From Glossina fuscipes (Eukaryota > Arthropoda > Insecta > Diptera > Glossinidae): a stretch of 64,000 nt of DNA. The stretch is taken from assembly GCF_014805625.2 (NCBI RefSeq), contig NW_023998414.1:13886171-13950170 (forward strand), read 5' to 3'. The notes under the pieces were generated by a model that made no database searches, was not told where the DNA came from, and saw nothing but the letters and a program-made list of their open reading frames with translations. The translations under genes and the position numbers were made by a program. This document shows positions 49,163 to 61,656 of the stretch, one piece after another; within the stretch, counting starts at the first letter, position 1; every line of letters begins with the position of its first letter.

Positions 49163-49492
49163 AGTGCTTGAAGAAAAACAAAAATGTATTCTCAAATTAA
49201 AAAGCAAAAAAATAAGTAAAGTATATCATATAGAGGCTTAGCTTAAACGAGCACCTCTTTATTCCACAATTCATAATTACGTTTTTACTTTTTATTAACT
49301 ATCATTTATTTATTAATTTTGATTTTTATTTATTTTTTTTGTTTACAATGAAAGTTTAAAAGAAGTCAAATAAATGTAGCTTCTAGAATATTGAAAATTT
49401 ATATACAATATATGCTTAAGTAGATACATATACTAATATGAATATGTATATCATTATTGGAACTTGAGCGAGAAACAATTTTCTTTTGTTAG

Positions 49493-49531
<39 letters not shown>

Positions 49532-50021
49532 GTTGCATTTTGGAGTAAGAGGTTGATCCCAATTTTCATCTTCTTTTCCTTTTTTTTTTTCTTCAATTTC
49601 TCTTTTAATCTTGATTTTCGTTGCATTTCATTTCATTATTTCTAGTAATTATTGGTTTTTACTTCCACCTGCAAAAATTCTCTTTTTTAACAAAAAAATA
49701 ATATATTTTTCTGCTCAATATTCATTTTACTATGCGTTAGTATGTATGAGTGTAATTTTATCTGCACACACACGCACGCGTATATATATATATATTTTTA
49801 TATTTATATATATATATATATATGCATATACATCTTGCAAATGCAAGATGTATGAATTTTTGTTTTCTGTTAGTATATGAGAAAAAAATCACTGCTTTGT
49901 TGTTTTGTAAACAATTTTGTTTGAAATTTTTCTCAGTAAGCTTTCATGCAAAGATCGTCGTTTGGGGCCGATTGATCGATTTTGTTGCCAGGTTGAACAA
50001 ATTCATGCATAACAAGCGTAC

Positions 50022-50057
<36 letters not shown>

Positions 50058-51437
50058 AATAATTAAAGCGAAATCGTTCTAAGCTTAACATTACACTCTT
50101 GCCCAAATGAGGTCAATTGATTTGGGGGAACCCGTTTTCGATAATCGCTAGGCAAAAAAAGAAAAAAATAAATAAATAAATAAACTCTGGTGTGCAATCG
50201 AATTATTTTTGAATTTTATGCCCTCTTGTCGCATCTCTCACGTCAGTATAAGTTGCCGCAAACGGAGAGAGAGAGCGAAAAAAAATATCGAAATTTCTTT
50301 TTTCCCAACCGATTATATCGACATTTCTAAATAAATGCAGTAACATAAAAAGGTATGCTTTGGGATGCAGTTATGGCTTTAATATAAATTTTTAGAAGTA
50401 AAAGAGACTTTCGATGTTCCCTTCCACTCTCTCCCAATTACGTTTAAATATTATCATCTGTACGATGTTGTGAAACCTACTTTTTGTAAGCCGTTCCGAT
50501 TAGAGAAAGACATTTTCATTTCATAATATTCGTGGAGACAATAGAACTAAAAGCGTACGTAACGGTAATAGGATTATGTTGGCGCGCTAGTCGAAGCTCT
50601 AATCAAAATCTTTTAGCGCGTGTGTTGCTTCTTGTATCGCTTTCTTCAAATTACATTTTGAATTCATTCAATTTGAATTTTCAAAATAGTCGATCAGGAT
50701 GCCGTTCTCGCAAACGGCATTTATAGTTATGGACAAATTCAATTTATTGAATTAAAAATACGTTTCCTTTACAATTATGATATGAAGCCCAAATAATCGA
50801 TTCTTGTGGATGTGTAATAACATTTCATATTGGGCTTGGGGTTGCTGGCTAAGTCATATGCGATAATTTTACTTATTAGTGAAACTATCGAGACAAAAGA
50901 GACAAATACAAACACTGGGAAATCTCGGCCATGTAGAAATGTTAAAAGCGTAATTGTTGAATACGGTCTTTGGCAATTAGGTAACGTTATGTCTCTGCAA
51001 AAAAAAAAAATAGGAACTTGTATGCAGGGACACCTTAAAACTATGATATGATACTCCCTGCTCCCCTTTTCGTTCGTTTTAAATTTTCCAAAGTGTATAC
51101 TGTAAGCGAGCTGTCAAAAATGTTTATTCATTTTGTGACAACTCTCAATTATTAAAAAAACAAATTTCGATGTTCTCTTTCAATCTATTTCTCTCAAATG
51201 TGTCTTCATCTATTTCATATGTGTCACAGAAGAGAAGAAGAGATCGAGTACATCCAGTTTTCATTTTTTTGCCAATCAATGTTTAGATAGTCTGCTTTCA
51301 AAAGGTTACAATTCGCATAAGTATTATTAAATTCATGTTCATCTACATTAAAATGCCGGGCTAACTAAAGAGACCGATTCATTTCTTTTTTTCTTTTATT
51401 AAAATGTACGCTAAAAAAATTATAGCAAAATTTTGGC

Positions 51438-51785
51438 CAACGCCACTTGTGGTGCAAGGATATATTAAATTGGTGCGGTTCTACGCACTTTTGATTACAT
51501 CGGCCGATTCAAAATCATTTTGTGATTTGATATAAGCTTGTCTGTCCGTCCGTCAATTTCGGTTCAACTTACCGTGTGCAAGTTCTAAGATATTTGAGAT
51601 ATGAAATTTGGTGCACTAACCTGTTCACGCCTAATGAGGAGCACAGCTGAAAATGGTTCGGGCTGGATCGCTTCTTCGACTAATTCCCATATAACGACTT
51701 ATTTAGAAAAGTCGTAATAAATAATTGTAGGGAGGTGTATGGTATGTAATAACGCGCAGTGGCCCACAATAGTTTTTGTGTTTGT
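51438..51785 (+). repeat. Dispersed repeat family A, copy 8
   Basis: It begins near GCCACTTGTGGTGC, contains GCTTGTCTGTCCGTCCGTC near 51537, GAAAATGGTTCGGGCTGG near 51648 and ATAACGACTTATTTAGAAAAG near 51690, and ends at the (GTTT)n run near 51780. Confidence 0.6.
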
Positions 51786-52227
51786 TTGTTTGTTTGTTTG
51801 TTTGTTTGTTTTTTTTTTTTTTTGCAACTTAAAGCGAAGTTGTTAACTCGCAAAATCACCAAATTCACGAACAATCCCAAATTTGAGTGTGCAACTCAAT
51901 TTTTTACAGCGGCTATCAAAGTTACAAGATATACACTTGTTTGCTCATTTATTTTGTAACATATACATGTACGTATACATTATAGACCCGACGGCATAAA
52001 TACCTAACTAACTTGATCAATGTAAATTTCTCGATCACCAGTGTCCGTCTCTCGTCTTTTGTTCAATTTTTGAAAATATTACGAATGATTGGTAAATTAA
52101 GATTTTTGTTTAAACGCCGAGATAGCAAAGATAATGGATACGTATACCGGTGTAGATCGTATAATGGCGATAACTCAAAAGCCAGATAAATGTTTTTGTG
52201 TATGTATTTTTGGTTCAATTTTTTTAC

Positions 52228-52550
52228 TCTACATCACTTTTGGTACAAATGTATATTAAGCTTGAGCGAATGTGTGCAACACCTAGTCGAATTTCAGATA
52301 GATTCATTTTCTTTATACCGCCCGTCTGTCCGTTTTGTTTTTTTCAACCTTCAGGTTGCAGTTTTTGCGATATTTTGATAAAATGTATCTCATCGACGTG
52401 TTTTGGCGCAAGGATGCACTCTATCGAGAATGGCCAGTATCGAACCATCTTTTCGACCAATGCCCTTACAACGACTTATTTTGAAAATTCCTCACATAAA
52501 TAGCTGTAAGATCGTGTAGAGTATTTAATGCTGGGCTGTGGTTGCGGTTG
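52228..52550 (+). repeat. Dispersed repeat family A, copy 9
   Basis: CTCTACATCACTTTTGGTAC at the left, TGTGCAACACCTAGTCG near 52271, TCTGTCCGTTTTG near 52324, TATCGAGAATGGCCAG near 52423 and ACAACGACTTATTTTGAAAA near 52468. It has the same block order as the other plus copies. Confidence 0.6.
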
Positions 52551-53153
52551 TGGCTGTTGTCCACCTTTAAATGTGGCCGTATGTATGGATCTTGACTTCT
52601 TTACATTAATGTCGAATCAATTCGTCCGCATTATCTGCACAGTGTTAAAGTCAATGCGAAAATCATATTAAAAAGAAGCGAAAAACTTGAGAAAACGGTA
52701 AAAATATCCAAGGAGGACCAATGAGGACCAATTTCTGCAAACTAACATTATGAAAACGGCTTGAAATAGTATTCAGCGTTACAGTGTATTAATCCTAAGC
52801 AGTGGATGAATGTAAAAAAAATTCACCCTAAAATGATTATAACTCTTTCAATTTTGAACCAATCAGTGTGATGCGTAAGTGTTTGCCTTTGATTGGTACA
52901 TATATCGCCTGTTATGCATATTGTTTGATTAATAAAAGTGAAATTATTTATTATTTGAGATTTTAATTGTTTTTTTTTATTTTTTTTTTATTTTTATTTT
53001 TAATTTAATTTCTAAATGAACTAATACTAAGTGTTTTGTGTTCTTTTCTTCTTCTTCATTTTATTATTTTTAGTCTATAATGTTTTGAAAAAGTGAGAGA
53101 AGAAAACTTCATTCAATTTAAATAGAAAATCGGGCAATCAAACAGAATAAAAT

Positions 53154-53672
53154 ATGATAAATAATATTAATAGAATGGAAGTGCTAAAGCCAAAAACGTT
53201 TCCAGCGGATAAATGTAATATCTCGACAATTCGAATGTTGCCGCAATCGCAGACGAGAGCGTTTACAAATTATGCGAATGTTGCGATCGCTAATGCAACA
53301 AATACCGCTCAATTGATAACGGTTAGCGGTAGCGAACAATTTAAAACGGATCGCCAGGAACGCGTTAAAGTACAACATTTAGCTAATCATACAAAACTAC
53401 AAAACAATTGCTGGAACAATTTTCGTACCTTATATAACAATTTAAGTGCCTCAACTGTTGATAGAGAAGAGAGCCGAGATAATGACGATACATTTGGTAA
53501 ATGGAATACAAAATTTCCGGATGAGAAACTTAATGTTAGAAGTCTTAATCCCATATCTAATAATAGCAACAACAATAACCAATGCAAACCTGTAGATTTG
53601 GAAAGTGCCTTAAAATTAGATATTAGTGCTAATGCTTTTCGAGAAAATAATAATAATAATAACAATAACAAC

Positions 53673-53706
<34 letters not shown>

Positions 53707-54418
53707 TAAACAAAACCAATAATAATTTGTATCCTGTACAAACCGATATCCTTGCTAAGAATAATAGCAGCAGCAATGCTAATAAAATAGAATCGAGTAA
53801 GAAAATCACTGCAACAATAACCCAACGTACCGAGGACCAAGAACATGCCTTCCGTCGCATAGAGAGTGTACACAATTATGCCAAATTGAAGCCATACGAC
53901 GACGATGACATGCCTTCGCCAAATGCAAGCGGAGAGAGTAGCATCCAAGACGATGATGACGATGTTGATGATGACGACGACGACGACGAGGAGGATTATG
54001 GTAATAATGACGATCTCATTGATAATATAATGCAGAATGGACAAGTCGATGATATGGTAGATATCGATACCGATTATGAGCATTACTATAATAAAAGAAA
54101 ACAGAAGCTAAATGATAGTGCAACGGAACGTCTACACAACTATCACTTTGCTCAAAATACTATTCAAGCACAGAAAATACAATCGACTGAGGATAGTGAT
54201 TTACATATTGATGTTGATATCGAGACAGTAGAAACGCCAAACGTGTCCCATGAAAATGGAGCTAATTTCACAACTAGCAGTAAACCGGATCATCATGCCC
54301 GTCGTCCAATGAACGCATTTCTAATATTTTGCAAGCGTCATCGGGCTATAGTAAAAGAACGCTATAAGAATTTAGAAAACAGGTGAAAATTAAACATACC
54401 GACTGCGATATATATATA

Positions 54419-54455
<37 letters not shown>

Positions 54456-54643
54456 TTAATATATATTTATTATTATTTTTTTGTTTTTGCTTTTTTTAGG
54501 GCCATAACAAAAATTCTTGGGGACTGGTGGGCCTCCTTGGATGCCAACGATAAGAAATATTTTACAAACTTAGCTCAACAGGTAGCTAAATAAATACAAA
54601 AAGACTATTATGATCTACGAATTTTTCATTTTTCATTCACCGG

Positions 54644-54674
<31 letters not shown>

Positions 54675-55979
54675 AAAGACGCTTTTTTCTCAGCCAATCC
54701 CAATTTTAAATGGTATAAACTGCCCGCACCTCCTTTACGTACTCTAAACACACGGCCAACACATATTGCTACCAATGAAGAAATTGTTGACGCGTTGGAT
54801 CAAAATACAATACGTAACAATGTTAATTATTTCAAGTTAGCTGACGAAGCACAAATGGGTGAATTAAGCTCATTACTGCAAGAGAAACACAAAAGCAAAC
54901 AGTGTGCTTTACAACAAGCTCTCGGTGAGACTACACAATTTTTAACCACTCACATACCCGGTAACATGGAAATGGTTGAGGAGAAGCATCTTAAAAGACG
55001 TCTCTACAGCGAGAATAGCTTTTCCAGCAATAGCAGTGAAGAGGATGGTGTAGTGCCGAAAAAGAAAAGTGCCAGATCATGCAAGGGTAAAATATATCAG
55101 GAACTAATTAACTCAGGTCAGATTGCACCTTTAGTAAAAAAATCAAAGTCATCCGTACGCTTAGCAGAAACACTACTGCAAGATGGTAGTGGTAAACAAA
55201 GTTCTCTTGTTAGAGAGGTGGACATGGATAGAGAAGCTCTCCTTGGAATTGGACAAAGTCGTTCCTTATCCGAAACGGAAAACGTGCTGCCTTGTGATAT
55301 TGGAAATTTTGATTTAGAAGAGAAAATCAAAGAACTGCCCGCCTTAAGTTTGGATGATTATTTACAACGTAAACGTAATACAAAAAAGAAAAAGAAATTT
55401 TCAACGAACAATAAAAAACGTAATAATAAAGGCAACAATGATAATTTGTATATAAATATGAAATCGCCTAAGCCGGTTTCGCAGCCTACTACTCCTACTA
55501 AGTGCAACAGTTCGCAGTTTTTACACCACCAACAACAACCACAACAGCAGCAGCAGCAGCGGCAACAATCACAGCAATCGCAGCATTATCAGCAACAGCA
55601 AAATCAACAGAAACAACAGCACGCAACTGCTGTCGCAGTGGTAGGCAGTCAAAAACGTAAAGCCCGGAAAGAGAGCATAACTAGACGTGATGTAAGCGCC
55701 ATAGAAAATGAAGTTGCCTCCGTGCTAACTATAAATGGTTGTTGTTATTTGCAAGAGACCCCGCTCGCCATAACTTATAATGGATCTTGTGAAAAAGACA
55801 TTAATATGACAGACAATAAATGTGCCGATGTTACTGCATTAAATTTGGCATCGTGTCCGTCACCATTGAATCAAAGATCTGTCGAAATTTTAAATAATTT
55901 AAACGACAATATATCGTCTACCTCAGATCTACTCATACTGGCTGAAGTAGCTGCCAATCGCACTGAATTAAATCGTTAA
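53154..55979 (+). CDS. bbx: Bobby sox, HMG-box transcription factor (BBX family)
   Basis: Nuclear sequence-specific HMG-box factor of the BBX/HBP2 type. The CDS is join(53154..54382, 54500..54581, 54672..55979), 872 codons. The start is the first ATG after an in-frame TAA (53148-53150). The HMG box (about residues 383-455) begins RRPMNAFLIFCKRHR and is split by both introns: R410 spans the first junction, AITKILGDWWASLDANDKKY is in exon 2, and NKDAFFSANPNFKWYKLP begins exon 3. That last motif is diagnostic of BBX rather than SOX proteins. Low-complexity tracts are 20 Asn at residues 165-184 (encoded by AAT/AAC at 53646-53705), an Asp/Glu run near 266-288, a lysine-rich stretch (TKKKKKFSTNNKKR) and a Gln-rich region near 722-755. 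Antisense ORFs over the Asn and Asp tracts are artefacts. The C-terminal half has no recognised domain. Confidence 0.93.
54383..54671 (+). other. Two introns inside the bbx HMG box
   Basis: Introns 54383..54499 (GTGAAA, acceptor TTTTTTTAG) and 54582..54671 (GTAGCT, acceptor after 26 consecutive T at 54644-54669). Between them is an 82-nt exon. The first intron holds a (TA)n microsatellite of about 35 nt near 54420-54452. Confidence 0.9.
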
Positions 55980-56550
55980 TCATATATTTACCATATCTCA
56001 ATACTTTGCAGTTTTAATTCTTCCAAAATTGCACGTTTATACAATATACGTAGAGAGAGTTTTTCCTTTAGTTACCTTTTTCTTCTACTTCTTAATTTTT
56101 TTTTTTTTTTTTTCTTTTTTTGTTATTCTCTTTAATCCTTAATAATTAGGAATAATTTAAAAGTCAAGAATGAAAACATTGGTGGAATACATTGACATGT
56201 ATTTAAAAGATATAATGAGCTTTTCTTTTTTTTTTTTATCAATGTGTTATCCGTAGATTTTGTTATAATTATTAAAAAATTCGTTGAAGATCGATTTGAA
56301 TCTATTTTTTTTTTTTTTTTTTTTGTGTTTTCAGGGCTGTGATCAAAAATCTTAAGTCATGTAATACATAGTATCAATTTTTACCTTTAGGCATTTGTAT
56401 TTAAAACCCAATTCAAGTGACTGCCCTAACACTCTCGAATTCTCTTCAAACTCCATTGTTTTCTTAATTTTTTTTTGTATAATTTTGATCCGTCGTATTT
56501 CTCTTTCCCTTTTCTTCTTCTTCGCGTTAGCACTTTTTTATTATGATCAA

Positions 56551-56556
56551 AATAAA
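56551..56556 (+). terminator. Candidate poly(A) signal of bbx
   Basis: AATAAATAAA, 570 nt after the bbx stop; the UTR before it is T-rich. The CAACAA-rich stretch at 56939-56970 suggests that a longer 3' UTR may also exist. Confidence 0.4.
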
Positions 56557-57265
56557 TAAACACATATTAGAGAGTTTCAATTTTTTTTTATATATTTATG
56601 TATCAATCTTATTATTATTATTATTATTATTGTAGTTATTTTTATTTTTATAATTAATTATTTTTGAATATAAAGGCACTTAGTCAATATGTATATAAAT
56701 ACATACCTAATTGCAATACATGCACACTTATATGTATTTATAATGTACGTATGCTTATTTATACGATAAGCATAAATCCGCAAATATACAAGTAAAAAAA
56801 AAAAAACAAAAAAAAACAAATAAGGAAAGTTATTGTTGTATTAAATTAATGTTTTTATTATCTTAAACTGTCTCGCGTTAAGAGAAACTTGAAATTCATA
56901 TTTGTTAAGTTTTAACAAGAAATTTATATATAGTAAGAACAACAACAACAAAAACAACAACACCAACAAGAGTCATCTTAGCTTTAAAATTTCAATAATT
57001 TTAATATTTGATTTGATTTTAAAACATAATATATACATACATATATATATTATGTTTTATATATAAAACATATAAAAATAGTTTATTATGTAAATGATTT
57101 TTTAGTCCTTTTTCTCTTCATATGACGTATAACAAAATTTTGATGTAACAACAAAAAAAAAAAAAAAAAAAAAAAAACGATATGTTTTACGAAAAAACTC
57201 CGATTTATTTCAGCAATTAATGAAAATTCAGAATAACTTGAACGAGTTCTTTATGGCTCGCTTCA
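56557..57265. other. bbx 3' flank with inverted repeats
   Basis: Simple repeats: (TTA)n near 56608-56630, CAACAA-rich 56939-56970, A25-class run near 57149-57177. At 57021-57071 a 15-bp perfect stem-loop overlaps a 20-bp perfect palindrome. No gene. Confidence 0.6.
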
Positions 57266-57270
57266 GCGTG

Positions 57271-57600
57271 TCCGAAATTTACGTAAGATTTGAATTTGCC
57301 GCCCATTTATGCGATGAAGTATTGGTAATCCTCGCAGCTGACAGTTCAAGGGTAGTAAAAGTAGAGCTGCGTTTTCATTGTTGAACAATATTTCAAAAAT
57401 AATGAAAGCTTCACAGCCACAGTTCGGAAATTTCGTTAAAAGAGTTCGTATGCACCAGGGAAGCCGTCGAGGCCGTTTATCCGATGTGCTATTTCACATA
57501 TAACCGTATCCTATGTACATTATGATTCAATAAAAAAATAAGAATTTAAAAAAAAAAAAAACCTTTGGTATTTAGTTCAAATCTTGCGTAAATTGTGGGA
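57271..57600 (+). mobile_element. Internally deleted Tc1/mariner-type element (MITE)
   Basis: The left arm TCCGAAATTTACGTAAGATTTG begins at 57271 and the right arm at 57571-57600 is its near-perfect inverse (AATTTACGCAAGATTTGAA on the minus strand). Between them are the start and the end of a transposase. EQYFKNNESFTATVRKFR at about 57384-57440 is the N-terminal DNA-binding motif. GRLSDVLFHI with a stop at about 57472-57504 is the usual C-terminus. The catalytic middle is gone. The element is 330 bp and clearly derived by internal deletion of a larger transposon. Confidence 0.7.
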
Positions 57601-58175
57601 TACTCTTTCTAATTATGTATTAAAGATGGGCGGCCTAGTAATACTTTTCCATGCTTAGATATCGACATAATAGTGGAAACATTCTTCAACATGTAGCTAT
57701 AATCAAAAAAGGTCGTTTATTAACTTTGTTACTTTTTTTTTTTTGACATTGACCGTGACACCACTGCGCACAATTCAAACATGTCTACAAACTGTCTATA
57801 GCTATGTATTCGAATCTACTAGCTTCGATAAGCTAATAATTGAATAAATTGAATATATATATATCGGTTGAGCGTAAGTATATCATAACAGTTCCGTATC
57901 AATTAAACGTAGAAGCGCAAGAAATTTAGCGCACTGAATGTCATAGCTTTATGTAAGTCGATTAATATTCATTGATTACTTGCCTTAATGAAAAATTGCG
58001 CAGCTTTGCAACATGTTTGCAACATATTTTATTCAAACATTTTATACTCGACACAGTTAACTGTGCCTTTATTCCTATATTTAATGTTATATGTTGCCCA
58101 TGATGTAAAAAATCAACAATTGTTTTGTTTTCTATTGGGATTAAGAGGGCAACGTTTAAGGTCTTAAACAAAATA
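57601..58175. other. Intergenic spacer, no gene seen
   Basis: AT-rich, with a (TA)n run near 57852-57866 and short motif-free ORFs on the minus strand. Confidence 0.5.
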
Positions 58176-58179
58176 CGTA

Positions 58180-58439
58180 TTTATACCTTAAGAATGTCTG
58201 TGAGAGGGCAGTGAAATGTATTGATTTAGAATAATTTGCTAAATAGCTCTATGCCTGTCGGTCTGTCTGATGTTCGTTCATGTAGATTTCTATTCAAACT
58301 ACATGTCGCCAATTTTTCAGTTATTTTGGGGAAATTTGATGCTTTGATGTGTTTTGGCCCGAGGACGAGCGCTATTGAAAATGGTTTGCATGGGTCCACT
58401 TCTTCGACAACGCCCCACAAAACGTACTATTTTAATGTT

Positions 58440-58440
<1 letters not shown>
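58180..58440 (+). repeat. Dispersed repeat family A, copy 10
   Basis: TGCCTGTCGGTCTGTCTGATG near 58251, TTTTGGCCCGAGGACGAGC near 58352, core GCTATTGAAAATGG at 58371-58384 and CTTCTTCGACAACGCCCCAC near 58400. It is cut off at a (TA)n run at 58445-58472. Confidence 0.65.
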
Positions 58441-58475
<35 letters not shown>

Positions 58476-58508
58476 CAGGCAATAAAGTTATATTCGACGG
58501 GGGGCGAA

Positions 58509-58533
58509 TCTCGCATACCACCAGTATGCGAGA
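58509..58533. repeat. Perfect 10-bp inverted repeat
   Basis: TCTCGCATAC (58509-58518), 5-nt loop, GTATGCGAGA (58524-58533). It is much more GC-rich than its surroundings and sits just after a (TA)n run and a family A copy. Confidence 0.7.
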
Positions 58534-59821
58534 CGCATTCTACTCTCCAATTTCTTCTATTTGATACTCATATCGTTAGTATTACTAAGGAAAAAGTAAT
58601 TGCGGTGTCTTTCATATCCCTTTTAAAATTAACGCATTTTTAGGCAAATAATATATAATAACTATGAACCGATCAGATTAACCAAACAACCTTACAACAG
58701 CAAGTTTGCATTAATATTGATTATAAACCGAAGACAAGTTGCACACAACTCCCTTTTAGGATTGCATTTGTGGAAAAATAGCTGTAAGAAAAAATATAAA
58801 CAGATGATAGCAATTGAATTGTTTTTCATTTCGAAAATTGAACTGTGCGCGAAACTAGATTTGTGAATAAATTTTGTGAGCATTTAAACTCCGAAGAAAA
58901 AGAAAAAATAATTCATAGGTGTAATTTTTTTTTTATATATCGAGCTAAATTGAGGAATGATAATCAATGTGCACATCTCCAACACACAGTATCTTAACTA
59001 GTTTTTATGCTCGTTTATTGAAGAGGAGAACAGTGACGCCCATTAAAGGATCAAGGTAATATTTCGTCTTCACTGATCGCACTCTTTTAACCTCTTCAAT
59101 GACTTCTTTCTTTGATGCCAATACATCACATATTGCTGTTATTTTTTCAAATATTTCCTATAAGAATATTGCATCTTCAGTCAATTGCTTTCAATTTGTG
59201 TCGTTGACTATTAAAAAGTGCAACAACATTATCCATTTACAAAGAATTATTATTAATTTGCACCAATTAAATGTAAATTTCTTGTAAATCGATTACGATC
59301 CTTTCAACATTGAAATTCATTTATCATTTTTCGCTTAACATAAATTTTACATAATTTTCGTTGCATTTTGCATGTTTGTTATTGTCTACCATATGTGGTT
59401 TGTTTATAGAAAACAAACAAATGTAAACTTGTCTCTCATTTCCTACGTCTTTCTCAGTTATTATTGCATGGTAATGAAAATTTGGAGAAACCTATTGCAA
59501 TGTTGGCGATAATAGTACGTGATTAGCCTCAAGGCGACAATCGACTACATCTCGGAAATAACATGGTGATAATTATGTCAGCTTATATGATTACCACCCT
59601 GTTTTGACAAAATTGTTTATAGCTGTTTTTGACTTGCAGTTCATCGTTTATGCAATAACGAAAAATTTTAGTTTGAAACAATTATGACAAAGCGTCATTT
59701 CTTTCTCACAAATGCGATTATAATTATTTGAAATTAAATAATTTATTGAAATTTCATGCATTTTGTATAAAAAACATAAAAATCATATAAATTAAATATT
59801 ATGGAATAGAAACTTTAAAAA
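58534..59821. other. Intergenic spacer upstream of Nemp
   Basis: No gene is recognised. Short motif-free ORFs only. The Nemp promoter should lie in the right part; no clear DRE or E-box was found. Confidence 0.5.
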
Positions 59822-61229
59822 ATGCATTTAATTAGTTTAATGTTATTATTTGGAATCTTTCTTACACAAAACGCTTTATGGATTACGAGTTCAGAAAAGC
59901 CGGAGAAGCCCGCAAGTGATTGAATCTTTTTTTTTTTTTTTTTTTTTTTGTTCATAACCTGAAATCGATGACATTCATTTCTAAATTTCAGTAAATTTTA
60001 TGGAACCAAATACGATGTTAATACACACGCCATTTAAACGCGGCTTGTTCAACAGAGAAATGCAAATTTACTGCTATCGAGGTGCCACAAAATCGTTATC
60101 TCGCCTCTTAACAAGTATTGTTTTCCAATTGGATGTTGATGGCGATGATTATGTGCAGTATGAAGGTTCGACACCGGCCGAAGTCAAAAAACGCTATAAT
60201 CAGAATCGTTCTTTTCTGAATATGAATTTATTTTCCCAAAGCCACTCAAGTCAATCGCTGCCTCCATTTGCTCAGCGTTGCTTTGGCATCGATACGGATC
60301 ATTCTTACGGCGTATATTTGAAACAAACAACGGTGGATTACCGCCGCTTTCTATTATTGTTAGGCGGCATATTGATGTACTTTTTTGCGGGAATTTTGAC
60401 GACGAATGCAATTTTTTATTACATATTTGGTACAATAATTGGAGTTTTTGCTTCAATCTTGCTTATTGTGTGGGTGTGCGGGAAATTATTACCAAAGTAA
60501 GTATTATGCAAAATGATTCTCTTCACTTTCTTTAAGATAATTTTTTTATTTAGACGCACAATGATGCATGGAATAATAATTGGCGGTTGGGCGGTGGGTT
60601 TTTATTTGTTACGTTTACTATGGGATAACATTCAAATGATTTTGTCAACATATGCTCAATATTTTGCTTCATATGTTGCTATTAGTGGATTGATATCATT
60701 CTTATTTTGCTATCGTCAGGGTCCACCGACCAATGAGCGCTCGCAAAATATTGTTAAATGGTTAATACAAATAATTGCTTTGGCCTCGATTTATCTGTCA
60801 AGTCAATATAAAGAAGCTATCGTTATTATCATGGTGGCAATAATTGTCTTAAATTATTTACCCTTGAAAAGAATACTGCAAGAGCGAAATAGTGACAAAC
60901 ATGTTTTATTGGAAAGCGATAATAAACTATTGAAACCTCTTGAATCGAATAACAACTTTGACTCTGACACAGATACCAGCTTTAGTGAATTTGAGCTAAA
61001 CACGCAAAAACTTTATCCACTGCCTAATGGTTCCTACATATTAAGCAAAGACTACCCGGTTGTTCTGAAACGGATTCATGGAAATAATATGGAAAATGGA
61101 CCAAAATTGGCAAGTGGCACGTCTCGAATACACTATACATCATTGGTAACTCCGAAGAAACGCTTAACAGCCACAGTATCAGTTTCTGAACATTTAAAGT
61201 CTGATAAACTATTAAAGCAAAAGAGATAA
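59822..61229 (+). CDS. Nemp: Nemp, nuclear envelope integral membrane protein
   Basis: Member of the NEMP1/TMEM194 family of inner nuclear membrane proteins, which support nuclear envelope stiffness and fertility. The CDS is join(59822..59915, 59992..60496, 60554..61229), 424 codons (human NEMP1 is about 444). Exon 1 encodes a signal peptide (MHLISLMLLFGIFLTQNALW) and joins in phase to INFMEPNTM. A lumenal domain of about 120 residues follows, then five membrane segments: about 151-169, 173-195, then in exon 3 GIIIGGWAVGFYLLRLLW, YFASYVAISGLISFLFCY, and IIMVAIIVLNYL preceded by a further hydrophobic stretch. The motif CYRQGPPTNERSQN after the fourth segment matches NEMP's CYKYGPxxNERSxN. The C-terminal tail of about 100 residues is hydrophilic and faces the nucleoplasm in the family. 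A 23-T run (59927-59949) lies in intron 1. Confidence 0.92.
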
Positions 61230-61339
61230 ACATTCATAAAAATTTTCAGATGAGAAGATAAAATAATGTGTTCCGCGATTGTATTACGATTTCACATAGT
61301 AAAGTCCATAGGCTTAACATTAATAACATTGTTCTACTT

Positions 61340-61345
61340 AATAAA
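61340..61345 (+). terminator. Poly(A) signal of Nemp
   Basis: AATAAA followed by an A-rich run, 110 nt after the Nemp stop. Confidence 0.55.
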
Positions 61346-61656
61346 AAAAAAGAAAAATATTAATATATACACATAAATATACTTGAAATCGCATAATTCT
61401 ACCGAAAAGACTCAGCCAGGTGATTAATATAATGAGTTTTGATTACAAGAAATTAAAACCTGAGCTGATAATTTAAGAAAAACAGAAGAAAACATATGAA
61501 GTCGGCAGAGATACGTAAAACTTTAATCTTTAAGATCAGTCATCGTCGCAGCTTTAGCGAATGGAAATTTAAGGGCAACAGTGGTCGGATCTTTAGAATA
61601 AAATTAAAGGATCAACTACTTTCAGGTTTCCGTATATCGGCCCAATTAATTATCGG

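Larger units (their letters stand above)
48394..53073. other. Probable bbx 5' UTR intron
   Basis: AT-rich sequence without a gene. It carries A31 at 49496-49526, A30 at 50025-50054, (TA)n near 49135-49160 and 49780-49822, (GTTT)n at about 51779-51811, and two family A repeats. ORFs here are tract artefacts. Confidence 0.5.

Noticed and set aside
53387..54083. Long minus-strand ORFs rich in Leu or Ile
   Set aside because: They are the complements of the bbx Asn and Asp codon tracts.
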